Origin: Salinarimonas rosea DSM 21201 | GTDB taxonomy: Bacteria > Pseudomonadota > Alphaproteobacteria > Rhizobiales > Beijerinckiaceae | Direction of reading: 5' to 3' | Assembly: GCF_000429045.1 (NCBI RefSeq) | Contig: NZ_AUBC01000015.1 | Location: forward strand, 62,001 to 126,000 | Length of the DNA: 64,000 bases | Shown: positions 34,649-43,762 of the stretch, one piece after another | How positions within the stretch are numbered: position 1 is the first letter of the stretch | Layout: each line of letters begins with the position of its first letter | Program-made: the position numbers and the translations under genes | The notes under the pieces: generated by a model | What the model was told of the DNA's origin: nothing | Seen by the model: the letters and a program-made list of their open reading frames with translations, nothing else | Database searches by the model: none

Positions 34649-34696
34649 GTGGTGAGCGCGCTGGGGCTCGAACCCAGGACCTACAGATTAAAAGTC
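34649..34696. repeat. attR within tRNA-Lys
   Basis: Right copy of the 48-bp direct repeat. It restores the 3' 47 nt of tRNA-Lys, so the tRNA stays functional after insertion. Confidence 0.92.
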
Positions 34697-34725
34697 CGTT
34701 GCTCTACCAGCTGAGCTACGCGCTC
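34650..34725 (-). tRNA. tRNA-Lys (anticodon TTT)
   Basis: 76 nt including encoded CCA (34650-34652). The acceptor stem GAGCGCG/CGCGCTC is perfect at seven pairs. The anticodon stem ACGGA/TCTGT encloses CTTTTAA with anticodon TTT. D-arm GCTC/GAGC and T-arm CTGGG-TTCGAGC-CCCAG are regular. Its 3' part is the insertion site of the element to the left. Confidence 0.97.
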
Positions 34726-34896
34726 CCCGAGGGGCACTGGTTAAGCGGATCGGGCCTGCGGGTCAACACGGATGCGCGGGAGAGGGGGCGCGGCGGGGGA
34801 TCGCGTGGGGACGGCCCGGTGGCGCGGCACGCCCCGAGGGTTGCGTACCTGGACGTTCGTGCCATGATGCCGCTGCGGCACGCAACGGGGGCGGGC

Positions 34897-37800
34897 ATGG
34901 TGCGGATCTTCGTCAGCCATTCGAGCAGGGACAACGCCGAGGCGAAGGCGCTGGACGGCTGGCTCATGGCCAACGGTTGGAACGACGTCTTCGTCGACTT
35001 CGAGCCCGCGCGCGGCATCGCCGCCGGCGAGCGCTGGGAGCGGGCACTGCACGAGGCGGCGGACCGCTGCGAGGCGGTGGTCTTCCTGGTGAGCCGGAAC
35101 TGGCTCGCCTCGGGCTGGTGCGGGCGCGAATTCGACCTGGCGCGGAAGCTCGACAAGCGCCTGTTCGGCGTGCTGATCGACGACCTGCGCCCCGGCGACC
35201 TGCCGGAGCGCTTCTCCGGCACCTGGCAGCTCACCGACCTGTGCGCGGGCGAGGACCACGAGATCCACCGCGTCGCCGTGCCGCTGGACGGCCGGGAGGC
35301 GCACGTCACCTTCTCGCGCGCGGGCCTCGCGCGGCTGAAGGCCGGCCTGACCAAGGCCGGGCTCGACCCGCGCTGGTTCGCCTGGCCGCCGGAGGGAGAG
35401 CCGGACCGCGCGCCCTATCGCGGCCTCGCGCCGCTCGAGGCGGAGGACGCCGGCATCTTCTACGGGCGCGAGGCGGCGCTCATGGGGGCGCTGGACACGC
35501 TGCGCGGCCTCGCCGAGCGGGCGGCGCCGCGGCTCCTGGTGGTGCAGGGCGCATCGGGAGCGGGCAAGTCCTCGCTCCTGCGTGCGGGGCTGATGCCGCG
35601 GCTGGCCCGCGAGGACCGGCTGTTCCGCCCGTTGCCCGTGGTGCGTCCCGCCGGCGCGGCACTGTCGGGCACGACCGGTCTCGTCGAATCGCTGGTCCGC
35701 GCCTTCGCGGAGGCCGGCATGCCGACGGCGCGCGCGGCCGTGAAAAATCTCACCGATGACCAGGAGGCGCTCGCCGGCGCGCTCTCGGCGCTGGCGGAGG
35801 CGGTCGCGGTGCCGCCGCTGCCGGGCGAGGCGCCGGCGCCCCCGCCCCTGATCGTGCTGCCGGTGGACCAGGCGGAGGAGCTGTTCCAGGCCGACGGCGC
35901 GGACGAGAGCGCGCGCTTCCTCGACCTGCTTCGTACGCTGCTCGAACGGGACGTGCCCGCGGGCGCGCGCGGCGCGGCGCTGCGCGTGCTCGCGCTGGCG
36001 ACGATCCGCACCGACGCCTACGCGCCGCTCCAGTCCGCGCCGGCGCTGGAGGGGATCGCGCAGGCGACCTTCAGCCTCGCGCCGATGCCGCGCGGCGCGT
36101 TCGAGACCGTGATCGAGGGCCCCGCCCGCCGTCGCACGGCGGCGACCCGCAGCCCGCTCGTCGTCGAGCCGGCGCTGACGGCGGCGCTGCTCGAGGACGT
36201 CGAGCGCGACGCCGGCCCGGACGCGCTGCCGCTCCTCGCCTTCACGCTGGAGCGGCTGTATCGCGACTTCGGCGCCGCGGGCCGGCTGACGCTGGCGGAC
36301 TACGAGAGCTCCGGCCGGCTCGGCGGCGCCATCGAGGCCGCGGTGGCCCGCGCCCTCGCCGCGGCGGACGCCGACCCGGAGGTGCCGCGCGATGCCGCCG
36401 AACGGCTCGTTCGCCTGCGCCGGGGGCTGATCCCCTGGCTCGCCGGCATAGACATGGCGACCAAGGAGCTGCGCCGGCGCATCGCGCGGCTCTCGGAGAT
36501 CCCGGAAGAGGCGCGGCCGCTGATCCAGCGGCTGGTGGAGGTTCGCCTGCTCACGACGGACGTCACCGCCGACGAGGCGCGCGAGCCCGTGGTGGAGCCG
36601 GCGCACGAATCGCTCCTGCGGCAATGGGGGGCGCTGCGCGGCTGGCTGGCGGAGGATGCCGGGCGCCTGGTGACCCTCGAACGCGTGCTGCAGGCCACGC
36701 GTGAATGGGAGGACGCCGGCCACGCCGACAGCCGCCTCGCCCACGCGACCGACCGCCTGCAGGACGCGGAAGCGCTGAGCGAACGGCCGGACCTGTGGGC
36801 GCGCCTCGGGATGGTGGAGAGGGCCTATCTCGCCGCCTGCCGGAAGGCGGACGACGCGCGGCAAAGCCAGAAGATCGCCGACGCTCGACGGATCGCCGAC
36901 GAGCAGCAACGGCGCGCCGAGGCGGAGCGGCGCGAGCGGCAGTGGCTGGTCGGCGGGCTCGTCGCATCGCTGTTCCTCCTGGCGGTTTCGGCCGGAGTCG
37001 GAGCATATGCCTTCACGCAGCGGAATGCAGCACTTGTGGCACTCGATACTGCAAAAGAAGCGAGTGCTAGAGAGAGAACCGCACTTCGTGACGCGACGAA
37101 TGCGGCAAATACGCTCGTATTCGAGCTAGCGATTGGATTTCGAAACAGTGGAATTCCTGCTGCGACGCAGACGACCATCCTCAACGTGGCGCGCCAGCTA
37201 CAGGAAGATTTGAGCAAGAACTTCCCGGACGACCCGGAGCTTCAGCGCAGCCGCGCTGTAGCCTTGAGTAGACTCGGGAATGTTTACTCGTCCATGTTCG
37301 ATGTCGAATCGGCAAATGATGCATACGATGAGAGTTTAAGTATTTTTGCGAAACTTTCAGAAGCGGCTCCTGACAAACTTATTCTCTCGCACGACATAAG
37401 CGTCGTTTTGTTGAACCGTGCCGACCTTAAGCGTATGAGTGGAGATTATCCAGGAGCATTGGCAGATTATGAAAAATCTCTTGAGATAATGGAGCATCTT
37501 GCCAGTAAGGAGCCGGGGAGCTTGGACTGGCAACGAGGTATTTCGATTGCGCACGCGAGGATCGGAGATATGCACGCACTGCACAAAGAACTGCCTCGAG
37601 CACTCGCCGCCTTTCAAGAGACCGCACGAATACAGGAACAGATCCATAGCCAATATCCGGACTACCCCGAACCGAAACGTGATTTAGCAATCACTTATTA
37701 TAAAATTGGCCAGGTGATGCAGGATCTCGCAGATCCTCGGTCAAAAACTTTCTACGAACAAGGGATAGATCTTAGTCGAGGACTTGTTGACTCCGACTCG

Positions 37801-38139
37801 AGCAACACCCTTTGGAAGCGTGACCTTTCGGCCGGATACTCGTCCCTCGGAGATCTTTTCGTAGCGCTCGCTGAATTGGACGCTGCACGCGAGACATATG
37901 CCAAGAGTCTTGAAATTGCACGGATAGTATCCGCTTCTGATCCGGAGAATGTTCTATGGACAATAGATGTTGCCTTGAAGCTCGTGAGAATTGCAGAGAT
38001 CGATACTGATCCAGGAGCGAAACGTAATCTCCAAGAGGCGTTGTCCTTGATCGCGCCCCTCGAATCGAGCGGCAAGCTGCCGTCCCAGTACGACGCCCTG
38101 CCGACGTTTGTGCGGGCCAGGCTGACCGCGCTCGATTGA
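34897..38139 (+). CDS. TIR-STAND ATPase-TM-TPR protein, candidate defence protein
   Basis: 1080 aa. TIR domain at 1-125 (VRIFVSHSSRDNAEAKALDG; SGWCGREFD with E78 where TIR NADases carry their catalytic Glu). The nSTAND module starts at PYRGLAPLEAEDAGIFYGRE (about 173) with Walker A GASGAGKSS (K224). It ends in a winged-helix region (EPAHESLLRQWGALRGWL). One membrane helix is at about 683-706, then TPR-like repeats (GDYPGALADYEKSLEIM, AELDAARETYAKSLEIA). From nt 37020, just after the membrane helix, base composition becomes much more A+T-rich, a sign of domain exchange. STAND-TIR proteins often act in antiphage defence through NAD depletion; that is inference here. An ATG at 34864 is an alternative start. 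Confidence 0.8.
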   Translation: MVRIFVSHSSRDNAEAKALDGWLMANGWNDVFVDFEPARGIAAGERWERALHEAADRCEAVVFLVSRNWLASGWCGREFDLARKLDKRLFGVLIDDLRPGDLPERFSGTWQLTDLCAGEDHEIHRVAVPLDGREAHVTFSRAGLARLKAGLTKAGLDPRWFAWPPEGEPDRAPYRGLAPLEAEDAGIFYGREAALMGALDTLRGLAERAAPRLLVVQGASGAGKSSLLRAGLMPRLAREDRLFRPLPVVRPAGAALSGTTGLVESLVRAFAEAGMPTARAAVKNLTDDQEALAGALSALAEAVAVPPLPGEAPAPPPLIVLPVDQAEELFQADGADESARFLDLLRTLLERDVPAGARGAALRVLALATIRTDAYAPLQSAPALEGIAQATFSLAPMPRGAFETVIEGPARRRTAATRSPLVVEPALTAALLEDVERDAGPDALPLLAFTLERLYRDFGAAGRLTLADYESSGRLGGAIEAAVARALAAADADPEVPRDAAERLVRLRRGLIPWLAGIDMATKELRRRIARLSEIPEEARPLIQRLVEVRLLTTDVTADEAREPVVEPAHESLLRQWGALRGWLAEDAGRLVTLERVLQATREWEDAGHADSRLAHATDRLQDAEALSERPDLWARLGMVERAYLAACRKADDARQSQKIADARRIADEQQRRAEAERRERQWLVGGLVASLFLLAVSAGVGAYAFTQRNAALVALDTAKEASARERTALRDATNAANTLVFELAIGFRNSGIPAATQTTILNVARQLQEDLSKNFPDDPELQRSRAVALSRLGNVYSSMFDVESANDAYDESLSIFAKLSEAAPDKLILSHDISVVLLNRADLKRMSGDYPGALADYEKSLEIMEHLASKEPGSLDWQRGISIAHARIGDMHALHKELPRALAAFQETARIQEQIHSQYPDYPEPKRDLAITYYKIGQVMQDLADPRSKTFYEQGIDLSRGLVDSDSSNTLWKRDLSAGYSSLGDLFVALAELDAARETYAKSLEIARIVSASDPENVLWTIDVALKLVRIAEIDTDPGAKRNLQEALSLIAPLESSGKLPSQYDALPTFVRARLTALD

Positions 38140-38229
38140 GTCGCCGCTCGATCATCCGCCGCTTGACGAACCGCCCCGCCCCCCGCATCTCCCTCCCGCG
38201 CCACCCTCGCGCTTCGGAGACCCGCCCCC

Positions 38230-39087
38230 GTGGACCGCCTGAAATCCTTCGTCGAATCCCGCGTCGTCGAGCGGGTGATCATGGTGCTCATCCTCGTCAA
38301 TGCGGTCACGCTCGGGCTCGAGACGGTGCCGGCGGCGATGGAGCGGTTCGGGGCCGTGCTGCTGGCGCTCGACAAGGCGATCCTCGCCGTGTTCGTGGTG
38401 GAGATCGGCGCGCGGCTTCTCGTGCATCGCCTGCGCTTCTTCACGAACGCCTGGAACGTGTTCGACTTCCTCGTCGTGGGCATCGCGCTGGTGCCGGCGA
38501 CCGGAGCCTTCTCCGTGCTGCGGGCGCTGCGCGTGCTGCGCCTGCTTCGCCTCGTCACCATCGTGCCATCGCTCAGGCGCGTGGTCGGGGCGATGGTGGG
38601 GGCGCTGCCGGGGATGGGGTCGGTGATCGTGCTGCTGACCCTCGTCTTCTACGTCTTCTCGGTGATGGCGACGAAGCTGTTCGGCGCCTCCTTCCCGGAC
38701 TGGTTCGGCTCGATCCCGGCCTCGGCCTACACGCTGTTCCAGGTGATGACCCTGGAGAGCTGGTCGATGGGCATCGTGCGCCCGGTGATGGAGGTCTACC
38801 CCTACGCCTGGCTGTTCTTCGTGCCCTTCATCGTGGTGACCACCTTCACGGTGCTCAACCTGTTCATCGGCATCGTGGTCTCGGCCATGCAGGCGGTGCA
38901 CGAGGAGGAGACCAAGGCGGAGCGCGCCGAGGCGATCGCGGCGGAGAAGGCCGCGAGCGAGGAGGTCGCCGCCGCCGCGGGCGCGATGCAGGAGGTGAAC
39001 TCCGTCTTGCTCGACGAGATCAGGGCGCTGCGGCGCGAGGTGGCGGCGCTGCGCGACCACAGCGGGCGCAGCGACGCTGCGGAATAG
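38230..39087 (+). CDS. NaChBac-type voltage-gated sodium channel
   Basis: 285 aa, GTG start. Six membrane helices form a single-domain channel. S4 is VLRALRVLRLLRLVTIVPSL with regularly spaced Arg (about 97-117). The pore loop has the sodium filter TLESWSM (174-180), identical to NaChBac/NavMs-type channels. S6 VLNLFIGIVVSAM is followed by a C-terminal coiled coil (about 230-280) that drives tetramer assembly. Such channels are typical of marine or alkaliphilic bacteria. Confidence 0.93.
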   Translation: MDRLKSFVESRVVERVIMVLILVNAVTLGLETVPAAMERFGAVLLALDKAILAVFVVEIGARLLVHRLRFFTNAWNVFDFLVVGIALVPATGAFSVLRALRVLRLLRLVTIVPSLRRVVGAMVGALPGMGSVIVLLTLVFYVFSVMATKLFGASFPDWFGSIPASAYTLFQVMTLESWSMGIVRPVMEVYPYAWLFFVPFIVVTTFTVLNLFIGIVVSAMQAVHEEETKAERAEAIAAEKAASEEVAAAAGAMQEVNSVLLDEIRALRREVAALRDHSGRSDAAE

Positions 39088-39093
39088 CCGGCC

Positions 39094-39609
39094 TCACAGG
39101 CCGTGGAAGGCGCGCTCGCGGTAGACCAGCGCGCGCGCATGCCGGCCCACCCGCACGTCCACCACCTCGCCCACCGCCACGTGGTGCGTGCCCACGATCT
39201 CGGCGGAGACCAGCCGGCAGTCGAAGGACACGAGCGCGCTCTCCAGCACCGGTGCCCCGGTGGTCAGCGCGCTCCAGCGGCCGTGGGCGAAGCGGGCGTC
39301 GCCGCGCAGCTCCGTGCGTCCGGCGAACAGGCTCGCCAGCGGCTCGTCGTCCCAGGACAGGGTGTTGACGCAGAAGATCCCGCTCTCGACGAGCGCCTGC
39401 GTGCTCTCGCTGCCGGCGTTGGCGCACACGAGCAGCGACGGCGGATGGTCCGAGACGGCGGTGACGGCGGTCGCCGTGAAGCCGGCGCGCCCCTGCGGCC
39501 CGCGCGTCGTCACCACGTGGACGGCGCCGGGCACGCGGCTCATCGCCTCGCGGAAGGCGCCGGCGTCCAGGGCCTCGGGGTCGGCGGCGGCATCGGGGCG
39601 GGCGCTCAA
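39094..39609 (-). CDS. Flavin reductase-like FMN-binding protein
   Basis: 171 aa. FREAMSRVPGAVHVVTTRGP, GFTATAVTAVSDHPPSLLVC, GIFCVNTLS and HHVAVGEVVDV follow the flavin reductase-like domain order (HpaC/FRP type). Probably supplies reduced FMN/FAD to a partner monooxygenase; no partner is adjacent. It converges with the channel gene. Confidence 0.9.
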   Translation of the reverse strand: MSARPDAAADPEALDAGAFREAMSRVPGAVHVVTTRGPQGRAGFTATAVTAVSDHPPSLLVCANAGSESTQALVESGIFCVNTLSWDDEPLASLFAGRTELRGDARFAHGRWSALTTGAPVLESALVSFDCRLVSAEIVGTHHVAVGEVVDVRVGRHARALVYRERAFHGL

Positions 39610-39727
39610 GGGCGATCCTTCTCGCGGGCTGTGGGCGCGGGCGGGCGCGGGATCAACGGACGTCTCTGCCCCAATATGGCTTTCCCGCCCGCGAAGGGAA
39701 GGCTCGAGGACGCGCGCGCGGGCGCTC

Positions 39728-41692
39728 TCAGTCGAGGGCGAGCACGCTCTCGCGCGAGGAGAACAGCTTCACCGACCGGTTGCGCACGAGCGCGTAGACG
39801 AGCGCCTTGGCGCCCTCCGTCGCGCCGACGAGCGCGCGCGCCCGGTCGGCGTTGGTGCCGCGGGTCGCCTCCGCGCCGCCGATCTCGTAGAGATGCAGGA
39901 GCGCCGCGCTCGAGATCAGCGAGAGGTGCGTGAAGGCCTGCGGGAAGTTGCCGAGGAAGCCTCCGGTGGCCGGGTCGATCTCCTCGGCGTAGAGACCGAC
40001 GTCGTTGGCGCGCGCCAGCAGCCGCTCGAACAGGGCGCGCGCCTCCTCCCCGCGCCCCATCGTCAGGTAGGCCTCGACCAGCCAGAAGCTGGTGATCATG
40101 AAGGCGCCCTCCCCGCCGGTGAGCCCGTCCTCGCCGCGGTAGCGGTAGACGAGGTCGCCGACCCTGAGGTCCGCCTCCACCCGGCGCACCGTCTCGGCCA
40201 GGATCTCCGCGTCGAGCGGCAGGCCGAGCAGCGGCACCTGCAGCAGCGCGGCGTCGACCGCGTCCGTGCCGAAGGCCTGGGTGAGGTAGGGCGGGTCGCC
40301 CGCCGTTCCCTTCTCCAGGATGGCGGCGAGGATCGCGTCGCGGTTCTCGCGCCAGAGCGGGCGGTCGCCGAGGATCTTCGCCGCGCGGTCGAGCGTGACC
40401 CAGGCCATGGCCTTGCCCTGGACGAAGTCCTGCGGCCCGGAGCGCATCTCCCACAGCCCCTGGTCGGGCAGGTGCCAGGTCAGGCAGACGTGGTCGGCGA
40501 TCGAGGCCATGAGCGAGCGCTCGTCCGCGCCGAGGTCGGCGCCGAGCGCCCGGCGCAGGTCCGCCCAGTCGAGCACCTCGCCGAAGACGTCGAGCTGGCG
40601 CTGCTCGGCCGCCTCGTTGCCGACGCGGACCGGCCGTGCGCCGCGATAGCCGGCGAGGTCGTCGCGCGTGCTCTCGGGCAGGAAGGGCTGGCCGTCGATG
40701 CCGTAGACGATGCGCATGGTCGAGCCCTCGCGCAGGCAGCGCCGGGTCAGGAAGTCCGAGAACCGCGCCGCCTCGCCGCTGAATCCGAGCGTCGAGAGCG
40801 AGAACAGCGCGAAGCACGCGTCGCGCAGCCAGGAGAAGCGGTAGTCCCAGTTGCGCCCGCCGCCGAGCTCCTCCGGAAGCGAGGTCGTCGCCGCGGCGAC
40901 CAGCGCGCCGGTGGGCGCGTAGGTCAGGCACTTGAGCGCCAGCGCCGAGCGCGTGACGTGCTCGGCATAGGGACCGCGATAGCGCACGTAGGCCGCCCAT
41001 TCGCGCCAGAAGGCGCAGGTGACCTCGAGCAGGTGCTCCACCCGCTCGCGCGGGTCGAACAGCGGCATCACGTGGGTGAGGACGGTGGGCACCACCTCGC
41101 CCGCGGCGATCTCGTGGCGGATCAGCGCCGCGCCGTCGCGCTCGGTGACGTCTCCGCCGCACCAGAGCATCAGCCCGCCCCGGGCGGCGATGCGCCCCTC
41201 CTCGGCCACGAGCCGGAGCGGCTCCTTCGAGAAGCCGGGTCCGCGCGGGGAGAACCGGGTGGTCACGCCGACGCGCCCTTCGGTGCAGGCGAGGCGCCGC
41301 ACCAGCCAGCCCGGGGCGTTCAGGTCGACGTAGTCGTGCACCGTCGCGGCGCGGGTGCGCCCCACGGGCATGAAGTCGGTGACCTCGAGCACGCCGGTCT
41401 CGCAGACGAAGGTGGTGCGCAGCACGTTGGTACGCTCGACATAGGCGCGGCGGACCTCGCGGACGCCGTCGGGCAGGATCTCCCAGGCGCCGCCGCCATG
41501 GTCGCCCATCTGCCCGCCGTCGAGCAGGCGGAAGAAGGTCGGGTCGTCGTCGAAGCGCAGGAGCGCGAGCCAATCGATGGCGCCGGCGCGCGACACGAGC
41601 GCGGCGCCGTGGCAATCGCCGATGAGCGCATAATCCTCGATCGGCGGCTGGACGTAGGGCGGGACGTCGTTCGGCGGTATCTCGGCGGCCAT
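39728..41692 (-). CDS. GH15 family glucoamylase/trehalase
   Basis: 654 aa. The N-terminal domain PPIEDYALIGDCHGAALVSR is the hallmark of bacterial GH15 proteins. The (alpha/alpha)6 barrel carries GGGRNWDYRFSWLRDACFAL, the catalytic acid in DQGLWEMRSGPQ, and the second catalytic region in EEIDPATGGFLGNFPQAFTH. No signal peptide, so cytoplasmic turnover of trehalose or alpha-glucans is likely. Mycobacterial relatives hydrolyse trehalose; substrate here is not determined. Confidence 0.9.
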   Translation of the reverse strand: MAAEIPPNDVPPYVQPPIEDYALIGDCHGAALVSRAGAIDWLALLRFDDDPTFFRLLDGGQMGDHGGGAWEILPDGVREVRRAYVERTNVLRTTFVCETGVLEVTDFMPVGRTRAATVHDYVDLNAPGWLVRRLACTEGRVGVTTRFSPRGPGFSKEPLRLVAEEGRIAARGGLMLWCGGDVTERDGAALIRHEIAAGEVVPTVLTHVMPLFDPRERVEHLLEVTCAFWREWAAYVRYRGPYAEHVTRSALALKCLTYAPTGALVAAATTSLPEELGGGRNWDYRFSWLRDACFALFSLSTLGFSGEAARFSDFLTRRCLREGSTMRIVYGIDGQPFLPESTRDDLAGYRGARPVRVGNEAAEQRQLDVFGEVLDWADLRRALGADLGADERSLMASIADHVCLTWHLPDQGLWEMRSGPQDFVQGKAMAWVTLDRAAKILGDRPLWRENRDAILAAILEKGTAGDPPYLTQAFGTDAVDAALLQVPLLGLPLDAEILAETVRRVEADLRVGDLVYRYRGEDGLTGGEGAFMITSFWLVEAYLTMGRGEEARALFERLLARANDVGLYAEEIDPATGGFLGNFPQAFTHLSLISSAALLHLYEIGGAEATRGTNADRARALVGATEGAKALVYALVRNRSVKLFSSRESVLALD

Positions 41693-41824
41693 GCGCTCTC
41701 CTCGATCGCGGGACGGACGGACAACGCATGGCGAGCGTGGCCGTTCGCCTGCGCCGTCGGCGCGGGAGAGGCCGGAGGTCGCAGTGCCCTCGCGCGATGC
41801 GCCGCGTCGCGCTATGTGCCGCCG

Positions 41825-42784
41825 ATGCGCCCGATCACGACCGCCCTCCTCGCCGGCCTCGCCGCCGCCATCGCCTCGCCCGCCGCCGGTGCCCCCGCGC
41901 CTCCCGCCTTCGTCGGCGGGACGCCGGCGGACGCGCCGCTCGTCGGGGCGATCCGGGACGCCCGCACCGGCGCGGCGCTGACGCCCGCCGACGTCGCCGC
42001 GCGGATCGCGGGCGCGGAGATCGTCCTCCTCGGCGAGCGGCACGACAACCCGGACCATCATGCCCTCCAGGCCTGGGCCGTGGCGGTCGCCGCGGCGGAG
42101 GCGCCCGCGGGCGGGCTCGTGCTGGAGATGGTGCGCCGCGACGAGGGCGGGCCGCTCGCCGAGGCCGAGGCCGGTGACGTCACGGCACTCGGGGAGGCGC
42201 TCGGCTGGGAGGAGAGCGGCTGGCCGGACTTCTCGATGTACGCGCCCGTGCTCGAGGCCGCCCTCGACGCCGGCTGGACGCTCCACGCCGGCGACGTCGA
42301 GCGCACCCTGATGACGGCGCTGGCGCAGGGCGACGCCGACGCGCTCGCACCGGACGAGCGCGCCCGCCTGGCGCTCGATCGGCCGCTGCCGGAGCCGGGC
42401 CGGCTGCGCATGGAGCAGGCGATCGTCGACGGTCATTGCGGGCTCCTGCCGGAGGCGGCGGTGCCGGGCTTCGCCGTCGCCCAGCGCCTGCGCGACGCCG
42501 TGCTCGCCGACGCGCTCCTCGCCGCCCCCTCCCCCGCCGTCCTGATCGCGGGCGCCGGTCACGTCGGCACCGAGGCGGTGCCCTTCTATCTCGACGCCCG
42601 TGCGCCCGAGCGCGAGGTTCTCTCCATCGCCTTCGTCGAGGTGCCCCCGGGTGTCGTCGAGCCGGCGGATCTCGTCGCCGGCTTCGGCGGGCCGGATGCA
42701 CCCTACGACGTCGCCTGGTTCACGCCGGGGGTGGAGCGCGGCGACGTCTGCGCCGACCTGCGGGCGCGCTTCGGCGGGGGCTGA
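41825..42784 (+). CDS. ChaN-like haem-binding/iron-regulated protein
   Basis: 319 aa. Signal peptide at 1-23 (TALLAGLAAAIASPAAGAPA). The EIVLLGERHDNPDHHALQAW motif and GGLVLEMVRRDE place it in the ChaN/DUF399 family, whose members bind haem at a dimer interface. AAPSPAVLIAGAGHVGTEAVP is the typical C-terminal strand. Likely periplasmic. It is divergent from the GH15 gene. Confidence 0.8.
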   Translation: MRPITTALLAGLAAAIASPAAGAPAPPAFVGGTPADAPLVGAIRDARTGAALTPADVAARIAGAEIVLLGERHDNPDHHALQAWAVAVAAAEAPAGGLVLEMVRRDEGGPLAEAEAGDVTALGEALGWEESGWPDFSMYAPVLEAALDAGWTLHAGDVERTLMTALAQGDADALAPDERARLALDRPLPEPGRLRMEQAIVDGHCGLLPEAAVPGFAVAQRLRDAVLADALLAAPSPAVLIAGAGHVGTEAVPFYLDARAPEREVLSIAFVEVPPGVVEPADLVAGFGGPDAPYDVAWFTPGVERGDVCADLRARFGGG

Positions 42785-42900
42785 GGCGCCTCCCGCCGAA
42801 GCACGGCCGTTCCTTGCATTCGCGGACGTCGCACGTACGATGTCCGTCCGCCCCGGGCGCCACCGGAGCGGCGAGAAGAACGACGCACCGGGAGGCACGC

Positions 42901-43692
42901 ATGACCGCACGCCAGACGCTCACCGACCTCGCCGCCGGGCTGGCGGGCGGGTCCATCACCGTCGTCGACCTCTCCGCGCCGCTGGGGCCGGACACGCCGG
43001 TGCTCTACCTGCCGCCCGAGATCGGCGTGAACACGCCGAACGTCGAGATGCACGAGATCTCCTGGTACAATGAAAAAGGCCCCTACTGGGCCTGGCGCTG
43101 GCTCAAGCTCGGCGAGCACACCGGCACGCATTTCGACGCCCCGATCCATTGGATCTCCGGGCGCGACCACACGAGCGACGGCTCGACGGACACGATCCCG
43201 CCGCGCAACTTCGTCGGTCCCGTCAACGTCGTCGACTGCTCGCGCGAGGCGGCCGAGAACCCGGACTTCCTGCTCACCGCGGAGGGCGTGAAGGCCTGGG
43301 AGGGCGAGCACGGGCCGATCGAGCGCGACAGCTGGGTGCTCATGCGCACCGACTGGCATCGCCGCAACGGCAGCGCCGCGACGTTCCTCAACGCCGACGA
43401 GAACGGGCCGCATTCGCCGGGACCGTCGGTCGACTGCATGGAATATCTCGTCTCGAAAGGCATCATGGGCTGGGGCACGGAGTGCGTCGGCACCGACGCG
43501 GGCGCGGCCGCGGGGATGAACCCGCCCTTCCCGGCGCATTACCTGATGCATCAGGCCAACCGCTACGGCCTCGCCAGCCTCGCCCATCTCGACCGCCTGC
43601 CGCCCAAGGGCGCGATCCTGGTCGCCGCGCCGCTGAAGCTCGTCAACGGCACCGGCAGCCCGGTGCGCGTCCTCGCCCTCGTGCCCGGCTGA
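42901..43692 (+). CDS. Cyclase family metal-dependent hydrolase (kynurenine formamidase-like)
   Basis: 263 aa. The HTGTHFDAPIHW motif (about 71-82) carries the metal-binding His/Asp set of the cyclase/KynB family, with VDCSREA and FPAHYLMHQANRYGL further on. Known members hydrolyse N-formylkynurenine, isatin or related amides. The indolepyruvate oxidoreductase genes lie nearby, so aromatic catabolism is plausible but unproven. Confidence 0.87.
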   Translation: MTARQTLTDLAAGLAGGSITVVDLSAPLGPDTPVLYLPPEIGVNTPNVEMHEISWYNEKGPYWAWRWLKLGEHTGTHFDAPIHWISGRDHTSDGSTDTIPPRNFVGPVNVVDCSREAAENPDFLLTAEGVKAWEGEHGPIERDSWVLMRTDWHRRNGSAATFLNADENGPHSPGPSVDCMEYLVSKGIMGWGTECVGTDAGAAAGMNPPFPAHYLMHQANRYGLASLAHLDRLPPKGAILVAAPLKLVNGTGSPVRVLALVPG

Positions 43693-43762
43693 CGGGCGCG
43701 GGACCTCGCCGAGGCGCTGCGCGCCTCCGAACCCGACGACGAGCGCGCACGCCCGTCGCGCC

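Larger units (their letters stand above)
21185..34696 (+). mobile_element. Integrated phage-like element in tRNA-Lys(TTT)
   Basis: A 48-bp perfect direct repeat at 21185-21232 and 34649-34696 bounds the element. The right copy is the 3' part of an intact tRNA-Lys; the left copy is the displaced 3' end. A tyrosine integrase lies just inside the left end, and GTTACCCC motifs occur near both ends. Cargo includes AlpA-like, RepA-like, HK97 capsid, gp10-like and tape-measure proteins and many small unknown genes, nearly all on the plus strand. No terminase, portal, prohead protease, tail tube, holin or lysin is recognised. It could be a shrunken prophage or a phage satellite that borrows functions; the sequence alone does not decide. 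Confidence 0.9.
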
